Positions 52,212-60,485 of a stretch of 64,000 nt of DNA are shown one piece after another. The stretch covers positions 496,001-560,000 of the forward strand of contig NZ_SOEO01000003.1 in assembly GCF_004365655.1 (NCBI RefSeq), in the 5' to 3' direction. Source of the DNA: Epilithonimonas xixisoli (lineage in GTDB: Bacteria > Bacteroidota > Bacteroidia > Flavobacteriales > Weeksellaceae). Position 1 is the first letter of the stretch, and every line of letters starts with the position of its first letter. The translations under genes were made by a program, and so were the position numbers. The notes below the pieces were generated by a model. It made no database searches, was not told where the DNA came from, and worked only from the letters and a program-made list of their open reading frames with translations.

Positions 52212-53534
52212 ATGAACACACTTGTACACGAAAATAAAGTAAAAGAAACCCTCGGAAAACACATCCTTGCAGACGGTTTCGATTTTGTAATGGATTTTGA
52301 AAAATCCCACGGTTCCTACATCGTTGACCGTTTAACGGGCAAGGAATATCTCGATATGTTCTCGATGTTTGCCTCGGCTTCCGTTGGTTACAACCATCCT
52401 TACATTTTGGAAAAAGCAAATTGGTTGGGAAAAATGGCCATCTACAAACCAACTTTGAGTGACGTTTATTTGCAGGAATATGCAGATTTTATGGAGGTTT
52501 TCTCCCGAATTGCGATTCCTAAAGAATTACCTTATTGCTTTTTCGTAGAAGGGGGCGCTTTGGCAGTTGAGAATGCTTTGAAAACGGCTTTCGACTGGAA
52601 AACCAGAAAAAACTGGCAAAAAAATATTGACAAAGAAGCAGGATTGGTGATTCATTTCAAACAGTCTTTCCACGGAAGAAGTGGTTACACATTGTCTTTG
52701 ACCAACACATCAGATCCAAGAAAACACCAATATTTCCCAAAATTCGAGTGGCCAAGAATTACCAATCCAAAATTGAATTTCCCAATCACTGAGGAAAATT
52801 TAGAAGAAACCATCAAGCACGAACAAATGGCTTTGCTTAATATTCAGGAAGCGATTTTGGCAAATCCGGACGAAGTGGCTTGTATCATTATTGAGCCTAT
52901 CCAAGCGGAAGGTGGCGACAATCATTTCAGAAATGAATTCTTCGCTGAATTGAGAAGAATTTGCGACGAAAACGAAATCCTTCTAATTCTGGACGAAGTT
53001 CAAACCGGAATAGGAATGACTGGAAAAATGTGGGCTTACGAAGATCTGGGAATCATTCCGGATGTAATTTCTTTTGGTAAAAAAACGCAGGTTTGTGGAA
53101 TCTTGGCTAACAAAGAAAAACTGGATGAAGTAGAGAATCACGTTTTCCAAGAAAGTTCTAGAATCAATTCTACTTTTGGTGGTAATTTTATGGATATGCT
53201 TCGTTTTCAATTGGTTTTGGAAATTATTGAAAATGAAAATCTGGTAGAAAATTCCAAAGTGGTGGGCGAGTTTTTATTAGATGGATTGAAAAAATTAGAA
53301 CAAAAATTCCCAGAGCAGATTTTCGCATCGAGAGGAAAAGGATTGATGTGCGCTTTCGATTTGAAAGACCACGATACAAGAAACTGGCTGAGGGAAAAGC
53401 TATATGATGAAGGAATCATTGTCTTAACGTGTGGCGATCAGTCGATTAGATTCCGTCCGCATCTCAACGTAACAAAAGAAGAAATACAGATTGTTTTAGA
53501 TAAAATTAACAATGTTTTCGAGAATTTAATATAA
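52212..53534 (+). CDS. lat: L-lysine 6-aminotransferase
   Basis: A 440-residue class III aminotransferase of the Lat type: GYNHPYILEKANWLGKMAIY, VEGGALAVENALKTAFDWK, HFKQSFHGRSGYTLSLTNTSDPRK, IIIEPIQAEGGDNHFRNEFF, LILDEVQTGIGMTGKMWA, VISFGKKTQVCGILAN with the PLP-binding Lys at K290 or K291, and SSRINSTFGGNFMDM. It transfers the 6-amino group of lysine to 2-oxoglutarate, giving alpha-aminoadipate semialdehyde for the preceding dehydrogenase. The two are separated by 111 bases with repeats. Confidence 0.93.
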   Translation: MNTLVHENKVKETLGKHILADGFDFVMDFEKSHGSYIVDRLTGKEYLDMFSMFASASVGYNHPYILEKANWLGKMAIYKPTLSDVYLQEYADFMEVFSRIAIPKELPYCFFVEGGALAVENALKTAFDWKTRKNWQKNIDKEAGLVIHFKQSFHGRSGYTLSLTNTSDPRKHQYFPKFEWPRITNPKLNFPITEENLEETIKHEQMALLNIQEAILANPDEVACIIIEPIQAEGGDNHFRNEFFAELRRICDENEILLILDEVQTGIGMTGKMWAYEDLGIIPDVISFGKKTQVCGILANKEKLDEVENHVFQESSRINSTFGGNFMDMLRFQLVLEIIENENLVENSKVVGEFLLDGLKKLEQKFPEQIFASRGKGLMCAFDLKDHDTRNWLREKLYDEGIIVLTCGDQSIRFRPHLNVTKEEIQIVLDKINNVFENLI

Positions 53535-53601
53535 AGAATTTCGGATTTTGATATTTTTTTTATAAATTGCTATGCTTTAAATAATCAAAATCTGAAAAAT
53601 T

Positions 53602-53829
53602 ATGGATGCAACCACTAGAGTCTCTGTCTACGAAAGTAGCAGTCCCCAGGAAATCCAGCTGATGAAATCGAAGCTGGAAGATGCAGGAATTAAATGTGAT
53701 GTTGAGAACTCTTACCTTAGTTTTCTTTCGACTCCCACTGCAACCAATACGTTTATTAAAGTTGATCTCAACGACGAGAAAAGAGCATTTGAGATCATCG
53801 ATGAATACCTAAAATCAAATCAAAATTGA
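53602..53829 (+). CDS. DUF2007 small protein
   Basis: A 75-residue DUF2007 protein (described as a putative signal-transducing domain): RVSVYESSSPQEIQLMKSKLEDAGIKCDVENSYL, then KVDLNDEKRAFEIIDEYL. Ferredoxin-like fold; function unknown. Preceded by an inverted repeat (GATTTTGAT near 53544 with ATCAAAATC near 53584) and followed by a strong terminator. Confidence 0.88.
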   Translation: MDATTRVSVYESSSPQEIQLMKSKLEDAGIKCDVENSYLSFLSTPTATNTFIKVDLNDEKRAFEIIDEYLKSNQN

Positions 53830-53860
53830 TTTCATATTTTTAAATTTTACGTTTTACAGA

Positions 53861-53895
53861 AATCGGGTTCAAATTTATTTGAGCCCGATTTTTTT
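53861..53895 (+). terminator. Terminator of the DUF2007 gene
   Basis: AATCGGGTTCAAAT pairs with ATTTGAGCCCGATT (one G-T pair), followed by a T run. Confidence 0.88.
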
Positions 53896-53964
53896 CTTTA
53901 ATTTCAATTTTAAAATTAATGTTTGTCAATCCTTTAGAAAATCCTTATCATTGCACAACAAAAG

Positions 53965-54037
53965 GGGGATTAGCTCATCTGGCTAGAGCGCAACACTGGC
54001 AGTGTTGAGGTGGTCGGTTCGATCCCGATATCCTCCA
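53965..54037 (+). tRNA. tRNA-Ala (anticodon GGC)
   Basis: A 73-base cloverleaf: acceptor GGGGGAT pairs with ATCCTCC (one G-T pair) and discriminator A; D arm AGCTCATCTGGCTAGAGC; anticodon stem CAACA/TGTTG with loop CTGGCAG, anticodon GGC (reads GCC and GCU); T arm with GGTTCGATCCC. The 3' CCA is not encoded. It has its own terminator. Confidence 0.95.
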
Positions 54038-54045
54038 CAATATTG

Positions 54046-54075
54046 AATCCTTACAAAATTTTGTAAGGATTTTTT
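54046..54075 (+). terminator. Terminator of the tRNA gene
   Basis: AATCCTTACAAAA and its inverted copy TTTTGTAAGGATT form a 26-base perfect palindrome, followed by T residues. Confidence 0.85.
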
Positions 54076-54093
54076 ATTTTTGAGTTGATTTAA

Positions 54094-54693
54094 TTAATAA
54101 AGTATTTTTCTGTTCAGGATTTTAACCAGATTATTTTTTTCCATGGTTTTAATGGTTTTAATCGTGGTTTCAACGCTGAGCCCGGTGTAATTGGCCATCT
54201 CTTGCCTTGTTAATGGAACCTGGAAAGAAAATGGTGTTTTGTCTGGCTGTTGGCTTTTGAGATAGTCCAGCAATGCCTTTAGCTTGATGCTGGGACTTTG
54301 CGTGCTGATATTCTTAGCCATAATTTGACGGAAGTACAGCTTCTGAGAAATATTTTGATTGATCTCAAAGCATATTTCCGGATGCTGATTGAGAAGGTTG
54401 AAAAAGGAAATTTTTGGAAGTCTTAGAATTCTGCAAGGTGTGAGCGCAATGGCGTTGATCGGCGATGGTGCATTTTCCAGAAAGAGCAAATATTCTCCAA
54501 TGCTGTTTCCTTTCTCCACAATATGCTGAAGCGTCTCTTTTCCATTATCAGTATAATTATTTAGCTTCACAGTGCCTTCCAAAATCTGATAATAATATTT
54601 GAGCACATCACCTTCTGTAAAAATCAAATCTGCAATGTTGTATTCTTCTGATATTGCACCTTTTGATAGTAAAATTCGTTCGTCGATAACCAT
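54094..54693 (-). CDS. Crp/Fnr-family transcriptional regulator
   Basis: A 199-residue regulator: N-terminal cyclic-nucleotide-binding-like jelly roll (about 15-115, LIFTEGDVLKYYYQILEGTVKLN, GNSIGEYLLFL) and a C-terminal winged helix (about 150-199) with LTRQEMANYTGLSVETTIKTIKTMEKNNLVKI as the recognition region. No Fnr-type N-terminal Cys cluster and no clear Arg/Ser phosphate-binding pair for cAMP are seen, so the effector is unknown. The gene is convergent with the tRNA. It could act on the nearby genes, but no operator was identified. Confidence 0.9.
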   Translation of the reverse strand: MVIDERILLSKGAISEEYNIADLIFTEGDVLKYYYQILEGTVKLNNYTDNGKETLQHIVEKGNSIGEYLLFLENAPSPINAIALTPCRILRLPKISFFNLLNQHPEICFEINQNISQKLYFRQIMAKNISTQSPSIKLKALLDYLKSQQPDKTPFSFQVPLTRQEMANYTGLSVETTIKTIKTMEKNNLVKILNRKILY

Positions 54694-54896
54694 AAATAAG
54701 AAAGTCTCTAAATTTCTATTGTCTCAAATTTTGTTAAAACTTACAGAGAAATTTAGCTTTAAATAACATCGTTTTTAATGCGATTCAAAAGTATAAAGAT
54801 GTATCTTGGAAACTTATGATTTCAATCACATCGGTAGATTTGATAATAGTTTATTTTGTAGTATTTGTTGGCTTCTGGATAATTTTTGTCAAACTC

Positions 54897-54927
54897 TTGT
54901 TTAATTTGGATAACTATTCTATTTTTG
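54897..54927 (+). promoter_or_regulatory. Promoter for the NlpC/P60 lipoprotein gene
   Basis: TTG (54897-54899), 20-base spacer, TATTTTTG (54920-54927), fitting TTG-N17-23-TAnnTTTG, about 55 bases before the start codon. Confidence 0.6.
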
Positions 54928-54982
54928 TAGAGACATCAAAAAATAGTTTTATCGAGAAAAAATTACTTTTAAAATCTATTAA

Positions 54983-55519
54983 ATGAAAAATTCTGTACTG
55001 GTAATTCTTTTTTCCCTAGTTCTAGTGTCTTGTGGGGCTTCCAAATCCACAAAAAAATACACCTACAAAAAACCCGTAACAAGCAAATCTGTAAGTCTCA
55101 AAAAATTGAATTCAACTTACTCAGGCAATGTCTCTGGAAGCAGAGCCTCCGTTTTGAACAATGCGGAAAATTATTTAGGAACTCCTTATAAATACGCGGG
55201 AAACACACCAGCAGGTTTCGACTGCTCCGGACTGGTCTGCAAAGTTTTTGATGAAAGCAAAATCCAAATGCCAAGACGCTCAGCAGATCAGGCGAAACAA
55301 GGCAGATCTATCAACGTTTCCGAAGCAAAACCAGGAGATCTTCTTTTCTTTGCAACCGCTGGCGGATCTGCAGTGACGCACGTGGGAATCGTTCATGATA
55401 TCTTAAACAATGGGGAAGTGACTTTCATCCATTCTTCCACTTCCAAAGGCGTTATCATCTCATCGCTCAATGAGGCTTACTGGAACAAAGCTTTTCTTTT
55501 TGCGAGAAGTGTGCTTTAG
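54983..55519 (+). CDS. NlpC/P60 (C40) endopeptidase lipoprotein
   Basis: A 178-residue Spr-like lipoprotein: signal peptide with lipobox (LVLVSC, Cys17), a basic Thr/Lys linker and an NlpC/P60 domain with YLGTPYKYAGNTPAGFDCSGLVCKVF (catalytic Cys81), AVTHVGIVHDI (His133) and VTFIHSSTSKG. It cleaves peptide crosslinks of murein at the periplasmic face of the outer membrane. Distinct from the cytosol-like C40 protein at 36396. The dapD promoter overlaps its 3' end. Confidence 0.93.
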   Translation: MKNSVLVILFSLVLVSCGASKSTKKYTYKKPVTSKSVSLKKLNSTYSGNVSGSRASVLNNAENYLGTPYKYAGNTPAGFDCSGLVCKVFDESKIQMPRRSADQAKQGRSINVSEAKPGDLLFFATAGGSAVTHVGIVHDILNNGEVTFIHSSTSKGVIISSLNEAYWNKAFLFARSVL

Positions 55520-55533
55520 ATTTATTATTTTTG
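55500..55533 (+). promoter_or_regulatory. Promoter for dapD
   Basis: TTG (55500-55502), 23-base spacer, TATTTTTG (55526-55533), matching the Bacteroidota consensus at the long end of the spacer range. It supports the dapD start at 55600 rather than an earlier in-frame codon. Confidence 0.5.
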
Positions 55534-55599
55534 CTACGGACGATTCTTTGTTGTCCAATAGAGATCAATTATCATTTATCAATTATCATTTATATCAAT

Positions 55600-56412
55600 A
55601 TGTCTTTACAGGAAAAAATCGAAAAAGCTTGGGATAACCGCGAACTTTTGAAAGAAGAAGAATACCAAAATGCAGTAAGAGAAGTTGTTGCAAAACTTGA
55701 CGCTGGAGAACTTAGAACAGCTGAGCCTACAGAAAGCGGTTGGCAAATCAACGAGTGGGTGAAGAAAGGTGTGGTGATGTACTTCCCAATCCAAACCATG
55801 GAGACCATAGAAGTTGGCCCATTCGAATTTCACGATAAAATTCCTTTGAAGAAAAATTACGCTGAGAAAGGTGTTAGAGTAGTGCCTCACGCTATTGCAA
55901 GACACGGAAGTTTTGTAGCAAGTGGTGTGATTTTGATGCCGTCTTACGTTAATATCGGTGCTTATGTTGATTCCGGAACGATGGTGGATACTTGGGCGAC
56001 GGTTGGAAGCTGTGCACAAATCGGAAAGAATGTTCACCTAAGTGGAGGCGTGGGAATTGGTGGTGTTTTGGAACCATTGCAAGCGGCGCCGGTTATCATT
56101 GAAGATGATGCGTTCATCGGATCACGTTGTATCGTGGTAGAAGGTGTTCGAGTTGGTAAAGAAGCAGTTTTGGGAGCGAATGTTTGTTTGACGATGTCTA
56201 CCAAAATTATTGATGTTACAGGACCAGAGCCAATTGAAACAAAAGGTTATGTTCCAGAACGTTCTGTTGTAATTCCAGGAAGTTATACCAAGAAATTTCC
56301 TTCAGGAGAATATCAGGTTCCTTGCGCATTGATCATCGGTAAAAGAAAAGAATCAACCGACAAAAAAACTTCTCTTAATGATGCTTTGAGAGAAAATAAT
56401 GTCGCTGTTTAA
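55600..56412 (+). CDS. dapD: Tetrahydrodipicolinate N-succinyltransferase
   Basis: A 270-residue DapD: an alpha-helical N-terminal domain (LQEKIEKAWDNRELL), GVRVVPHAIARHGSFVASGVILMPSYVNIGAYVDSGTMVDTWATVGSCAQIGKN (start of the left-handed beta-helix), GGVGIGGVLEPLQAAPVIIEDDAFIGSRCIVVEGV and the C-terminal block with VPGSYTKKF-like residues. It transfers succinyl from succinyl-CoA to tetrahydrodipicolinate in diaminopimelate and lysine synthesis. The ATG at 55600 follows a run of ATCATTTATC-type repeats and is preferred to an upstream TTG at 55531. Confidence 0.96.
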   Translation: MSLQEKIEKAWDNRELLKEEEYQNAVREVVAKLDAGELRTAEPTESGWQINEWVKKGVVMYFPIQTMETIEVGPFEFHDKIPLKKNYAEKGVRVVPHAIARHGSFVASGVILMPSYVNIGAYVDSGTMVDTWATVGSCAQIGKNVHLSGGVGIGGVLEPLQAAPVIIEDDAFIGSRCIVVEGVRVGKEAVLGANVCLTMSTKIIDVTGPEPIETKGYVPERSVVIPGSYTKKFPSGEYQVPCALIIGKRKESTDKKTSLNDALRENNVAV

Positions 56413-56437
56413 TAGATATTGATTTTAAACTTATATT

Positions 56438-56485
56438 TGTCATTCTAATGAGATTAACCATCTTATTAGAATGACATTTTTTTTT
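56438..56485 (+). terminator. Terminator of dapD
   Basis: TGTCATTCTAAT pairs with ATTAGAATGACA, extended by GAT/ATC, then nine T residues. A TATATTTG box (56432-56439) overlaps its left arm, so a promoter for the next operon here is doubtful. Confidence 0.9.
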
Positions 56486-56507
56486 ACCAATAACCATTGA
56501 AAATATC

Positions 56508-57677
56508 GTGAAACAAAAGTTTTTGAAATTCTTATTAGATTACAGGATTGTTTTTGCCGTTTATCTAATAGTTACGGCGCTTTCGGCTTACAGCAAGCAA
56601 AGTAGAGGCGGCGGCGGATACAATAATTATTTGATTTTCAAAAACGTATTTTTCAATACCAGTCAAGAGAAAAATATTTTTCTTCAATACCCTGATTTGT
56701 TTACAGACAGTAATCATTACGGTGTTTTTTTTAGCACTTTGATTGCACCATTTGCAATGATGCCAGACTGGATGGGAGCGGTTTTATGGAATGTCGCCAA
56801 TGCTATTGTTTTCCTTTTTGCGATTTACAAGTTCCCATTTTCTAATAAGAAAAAAGCGCTTTTTGCTTGGCTTTGTCTGCAGGAGTTTATCACGGCGGCA
56901 CTTTATTTTCAGTTTAATATTGCACTCACAGGACTTTTGATGCTTTCTGCAGTTTATATTTATGAAAGAAAAGAAACAAAGTCTGCTATTGCAATTCTAA
57001 TTGGAACTTTTGTTAAGATTTACGGTGTTGTAGGGCTTTCCGCATTTTTCTTTATTAAAAATAAGACTAAGTTTATCATTTCACTTGTGGTTATTGGAAT
57101 TTTATTTTTTCTTTTTCCAATGTTGATTTCAAGTCCGGAGTTCGGGGTGCAGTCATATATGGACTGGTACGTTTCGTTATCTGAAAAAAATCAGGCCAAT
57201 CAGGTTTTGGGAAATCGACAAGATTATTCTTTGATGGGCGTTGTGAGAAGGGTTGTAGGGAATGCAGATATTTCGAATTTGGTTTTTATGATTCCTGGAT
57301 TCGTACTGTTTATGTTGCCTTATCTTAGATGTAAACAGTTCAAATTTTTACCATTTCAAATGATGATTTTGGCTTCTACATTGTTGTTTCTGGTCTTGTT
57401 CAGTTCGGGTTCAGAAAGTCCGACTTACATCATTGCAATCGCAGGCGTTATGATTTGGTTTTTGATGCAAAAGAAATTATCAAAGATTGACATCGGATTA
57501 TTGGTTTTCGTTATGATTTTCACTTGTTTTGCATTTTCGGATTTGTTTCCAAAATTTATCAAAGAAGATTATTTTATAAAATATTCTACAAAAGCAATTC
57601 CTTGTATAGTGATTTGGTTCAGAGTAATGTATGAATTGTTGACAAAAGATTTCGAGAAAGATTATAAATTAGATTAA
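56508..57677 (+). CDS. GT87-family membrane glycosyltransferase
   Basis: A 389-residue polytopic protein with about ten helices, resembling GT87 (DUF2029) mannosyltransferase-like enzymes: YNNYLIFKNVFFN and TDSNHYGVFFSTLIAPFAMMP early, then repeated helices; the acidic catalytic position is not certain. Such enzymes use a polyprenyl-phosphate sugar as donor on the periplasmic side. Starts with GTG. The next gene encodes a DPM1-like synthase that could make that donor, and the genes are coupled (TAATG). Confidence 0.8.
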   Translation: MKQKFLKFLLDYRIVFAVYLIVTALSAYSKQSRGGGGYNNYLIFKNVFFNTSQEKNIFLQYPDLFTDSNHYGVFFSTLIAPFAMMPDWMGAVLWNVANAIVFLFAIYKFPFSNKKKALFAWLCLQEFITAALYFQFNIALTGLLMLSAVYIYERKETKSAIAILIGTFVKIYGVVGLSAFFFIKNKTKFIISLVVIGILFFLFPMLISSPEFGVQSYMDWYVSLSEKNQANQVLGNRQDYSLMGVVRRVVGNADISNLVFMIPGFVLFMLPYLRCKQFKFLPFQMMILASTLLFLVLFSSGSESPTYIIAIAGVMIWFLMQKKLSKIDIGLLVFVMIFTCFAFSDLFPKFIKEDYFIKYSTKAIPCIVIWFRVMYELLTKDFEKDYKLD

Positions 57678-58603
57678 TGAAAAAAATTTCCATAGTTATA
57701 CCGGCTTACAATGAGGAGGAGAATCTCTCTCAGATCAGGCTTGCTGTTGATAAGGTTTTCAAATCTTTGTCTGGTTATAATTATGAAATTATTTTTGTAA
57801 ATGATGGAAGCAGAGACAATACTCAATTGATTTTGGAAGATTTGGCGAAAGAATTTTCGCAGGTCAAATTCATAGAATTTTCACGAAATTTTGGACATCA
57901 AAATGCTGTAAAGGCAGGTTTGGACTTTGCCGACGGTAATTGTGTAATCTCAATGGATGGAGATTTGCAACATCCGCCGGAAATGATTCCACAATTGATT
58001 CAGAAATGGGAAGAAGGTTTTGATATTGTTTACACTATCAGAAAATATTCCAAAAGCATTAGTTATTTTAAACGGAAAACCTCTGATTTTTTCTACCATT
58101 TGCTCTCCAGCTTATCAGATGTAGAATTGGAGAAAGGAAGTTCAGATTTTCGATTGATGGATGCCTCTGTCATAGAAGTGATCAGACAATCTGGCGAATC
58201 GGATATTTTTCTTCGTGGATTGGTAAAATGGGTTGGCTTCCGGCAGTATTCCATTCCTTTCATAGCAGCAGACCGGTTTGCGGGAAGCAGCAAGTACGAT
58301 TTGGGACGAATGATAAAATTTGCCTTTACGGGAATTACCGCTTTCAGTGTGAAACCTTTGTATTTGGCAGCATATTTGGGATTCTTTTTCTCGTTATTAC
58401 CATTGCTTTACATTCCTTATGTTATTTATTCATTCATCAATGAATCTGAGATATCTGGCTGGGCATCATTAATAATGACAGTCGTTTTTTTCGGTGGCGT
58501 GCAGTTGATAATCCTTGGGATTTTGGGAATATATATGGGTAAAATATTCAAGCAGATGAAAGATAGACCAATTTATATTGTCCGTTCAAAAAATATCAAT
58601 TAA
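57677..58603 (+). CDS. GT2 polyprenyl-phosphate sugar synthase (DPM1/GtrB-like)
   Basis: A 308-residue GT2 enzyme: SIVIPAYNEEENLSQI, NDGSRDNTQ, FSRNFGHQNAVKAGLDFADG, SMDGDLQHPPEMIP (Asp-x-Asp-like), then SSDFRLMD and two C-terminal membrane helices (about 235-290). It would transfer a sugar from UDP- or GDP-sugar to undecaprenyl or dolichyl-type phosphate. Joined to its neighbours by TAATG start-stop overlaps on both sides. Confidence 0.92.
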   Translation: MKKISIVIPAYNEEENLSQIRLAVDKVFKSLSGYNYEIIFVNDGSRDNTQLILEDLAKEFSQVKFIEFSRNFGHQNAVKAGLDFADGNCVISMDGDLQHPPEMIPQLIQKWEEGFDIVYTIRKYSKSISYFKRKTSDFFYHLLSSLSDVELEKGSSDFRLMDASVIEVIRQSGESDIFLRGLVKWVGFRQYSIPFIAADRFAGSSKYDLGRMIKFAFTGITAFSVKPLYLAAYLGFFFSLLPLLYIPYVIYSFINESEISGWASLIMTVVFFGGVQLIILGILGIYMGKIFKQMKDRPIYIVRSKNIN

Positions 58604-59391
58604 TGATTTTACTAAGTTTCGACATCGAAGAATTTGATATGCCTTTGGAATACCAAGGCGAAATTTCTCTTGAAGAGCAATTGGCTGTTTCCAGAAAAGG
58701 ATTGCAGAATATTCTGAAGATTTTAAATCAAAATAGTATCAAAGCCACTTTTTTTTCGACAGTTGTTTTTGCAGAAAATAATCGGGATTTGGTACAACAT
58801 CTACTTTTGGAAGGACACGAGTTGGCTTCTCACACGTGGTTTCACTCAGATTTTAATGAAGAACATTTAGCAACTTCGAAGCAAGAATTAGAAAAATTAT
58901 TCGATACGAAAGTCGATGGCCTCAGAATGCCGAGGATGAGTCCAGTTTCGGAAGATGCTGTTTCTGATGCAGGATATTTTTACAATTCGTCCATCAATCC
59001 AACATATTTGCCGGGAAGATATAACAACTTTGGTGTCAGCAGAAAGCCATTTTGGCAAAAGAAAGTTCTTCAATTTCCCGCTTCGGTTTCTACAATTTTC
59101 AGAATTCCTTTGTTTTGGCTAAGTTTTCATAACTTTCCGCTTTGGATTTACAAAATTCTGTCCAAGTTATCGTTGAGTTCCACAGGATTTTTGAACATCT
59201 ATTTTCACCCGTGGGAATTTGCAGACATTTCAGATCCAAAATATAAATTGCCAAATTTCACCTTCAAAAATACGAATGAAGCGATGGTAAATCGTTTTGA
59301 TGATTTCATAAAATGGGCGAAGAAAAATAACTATCAATTTTCTACAACCAGAGAATTTTTGGAAGATTGGACTCAAAAAAATAAGAATTAA
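58603..59391 (+). CDS. Polysaccharide deacetylase (NodB-like)
   Basis: A 262-residue CE4-type deacetylase: ILLSFDIEEFDMP holds the first metal Asp and its neighbour; GHELASHTWFHSDF gives the H-x-x-x-H metal pair; GLRMPRMSPVSEDAV and IYFHPWEFAD follow. It removes N-acetyl groups from a glycan or lipid-linked sugar. No signal peptide, so the substrate would be cytoplasmic, for instance a lipid-linked intermediate. Coupled to both neighbours by TAATG. Confidence 0.9.
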   Translation: MILLSFDIEEFDMPLEYQGEISLEEQLAVSRKGLQNILKILNQNSIKATFFSTVVFAENNRDLVQHLLLEGHELASHTWFHSDFNEEHLATSKQELEKLFDTKVDGLRMPRMSPVSEDAVSDAGYFYNSSINPTYLPGRYNNFGVSRKPFWQKKVLQFPASVSTIFRIPLFWLSFHNFPLWIYKILSKLSLSSTGFLNIYFHPWEFADISDPKYKLPNFTFKNTNEAMVNRFDDFIKWAKKNNYQFSTTREFLEDWTQKNKN

Positions 59392-60485
59392 TGAAAATCG
59401 CTTACGACGCCAAACGTATTTTTTCCAGCTGGTCTGGCTTAGGAAATTATTCCCGCGATTTGGTTCGGGTTTTATCAACGTATTTTCCTGATAATCAATA
59501 TTTATTGTTCAATAAAAAAAAATCGGAACGTGGCGAAGCAATATTGAAATTGCCCAATGTCACTTTTGTGCAAACAACTAAAGGTACGCTTTCCCGACAG
59601 CTCAAAACCGGAATCGATGCACAGAATAACAATGCTGACATTTTCCACGGTTTATCTGGCGAATTACCATTGAAATGGAACAAAAAACCGATCAAAAAAG
59701 TTGTCACAATCCACGATTTGATCTTCGAAAGGTTTCCGGAATATTACACTTGGCTGGATCGTAGAATTCATTTTTGGAAATTCAAAAAAGCGGCGGTTGC
59801 GGCTGATAAAATTATTGCTATTTCTGAGCAAACTAAGCTTGATATTATTCATTATCTGAAAGTTCCGGAAAGTAAGATTGAAGTGGTTTATCAAGGTTGC
59901 CACGCAAGTTTCAAGGAGAAGCAGTCGCAGGAAATTCTTGATCAAATCAAAGAAAAATTCCACCTTCCTGAGAAATTTCTTCTCAATGTTGGAACGATCG
60001 AACCTCGGAAAAACCTTTTGAATGTCGTTAAAGCTTTGAAAGATTCTAAAATTCCATTAGTCGTGGTGGGAACGAAGAAACCAAAATATTTCAAATTAAT
60101 AGAAAAGGAAATCAAAAAAGGCAAGGTTGAAGTCCACTTTTTACAAAGCGTTTCGATGGAGGAACTATCTGCTATTTACAAACTTGCCGAAATTTTCATT
60201 TATCCAAGTTTTTTCGAAGGTTTTGGAATTCCCGTGATTGAAGCTTTGTATTCTGAAACAGTTGTGATTACGAGCAATACGAGTTGTCTTCCCGAAGCAG
60301 GCGGTCCGGATTCTGTTTACATTGATCCGAAAAATATAGCTGATGTTAAATCAAAAATCAATTTTCTCTGGAACAATGAACCAGAGAGAAAACGCCGTGC
60401 TGAAAAAGGTTTGGAGTTTGTCCAGAAATTTAATGATGAGGTGATTGCGCGAGATGTGATGAAGGTTTACGAAAGTCTTTTTTAA
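59391..60485 (+). CDS. GT4-family glycosyltransferase
   Basis: A 364-residue GT-B enzyme: SSWSGLGNYSRDLVRVLSTY near the N-terminus, VVTIHDLIFERFPEYY, LLNVGTIEPRKNLLNVVKAL and YPSFFEGFGIPVIEALYSETVVITS with E-x7-E, and SCLPEAGGPDSVYIDP. Resembles mannosyltransferases of this family; the sugar is not certain. Last gene of the glycan operon; it overlaps the minus-strand yggS by 4 bases at the ends. Confidence 0.9.
   Translation: MKIAYDAKRIFSSWSGLGNYSRDLVRVLSTYFPDNQYLLFNKKKSERGEAILKLPNVTFVQTTKGTLSRQLKTGIDAQNNNADIFHGLSGELPLKWNKKPIKKVVTIHDLIFERFPEYYTWLDRRIHFWKFKKAAVAADKIIAISEQTKLDIIHYLKVPESKIEVVYQGCHASFKEKQSQEILDQIKEKFHLPEKFLLNVGTIEPRKNLLNVVKALKDSKIPLVVVGTKKPKYFKLIEKEIKKGKVEVHFLQSVSMEELSAIYKLAEIFIYPSFFEGFGIPVIEALYSETVVITSNTSCLPEAGGPDSVYIDPKNIADVKSKINFLWNNEPERKRRAEKGLEFVQKFNDEVIARDVMKVYESLF

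Noticed and set aside
56432-56439. TATATTTG box as promoter for the GT87 operon
   Set aside because: It overlaps the left arm of the dapD terminator, so transcripts would start within the hairpin; kept only as a remark.
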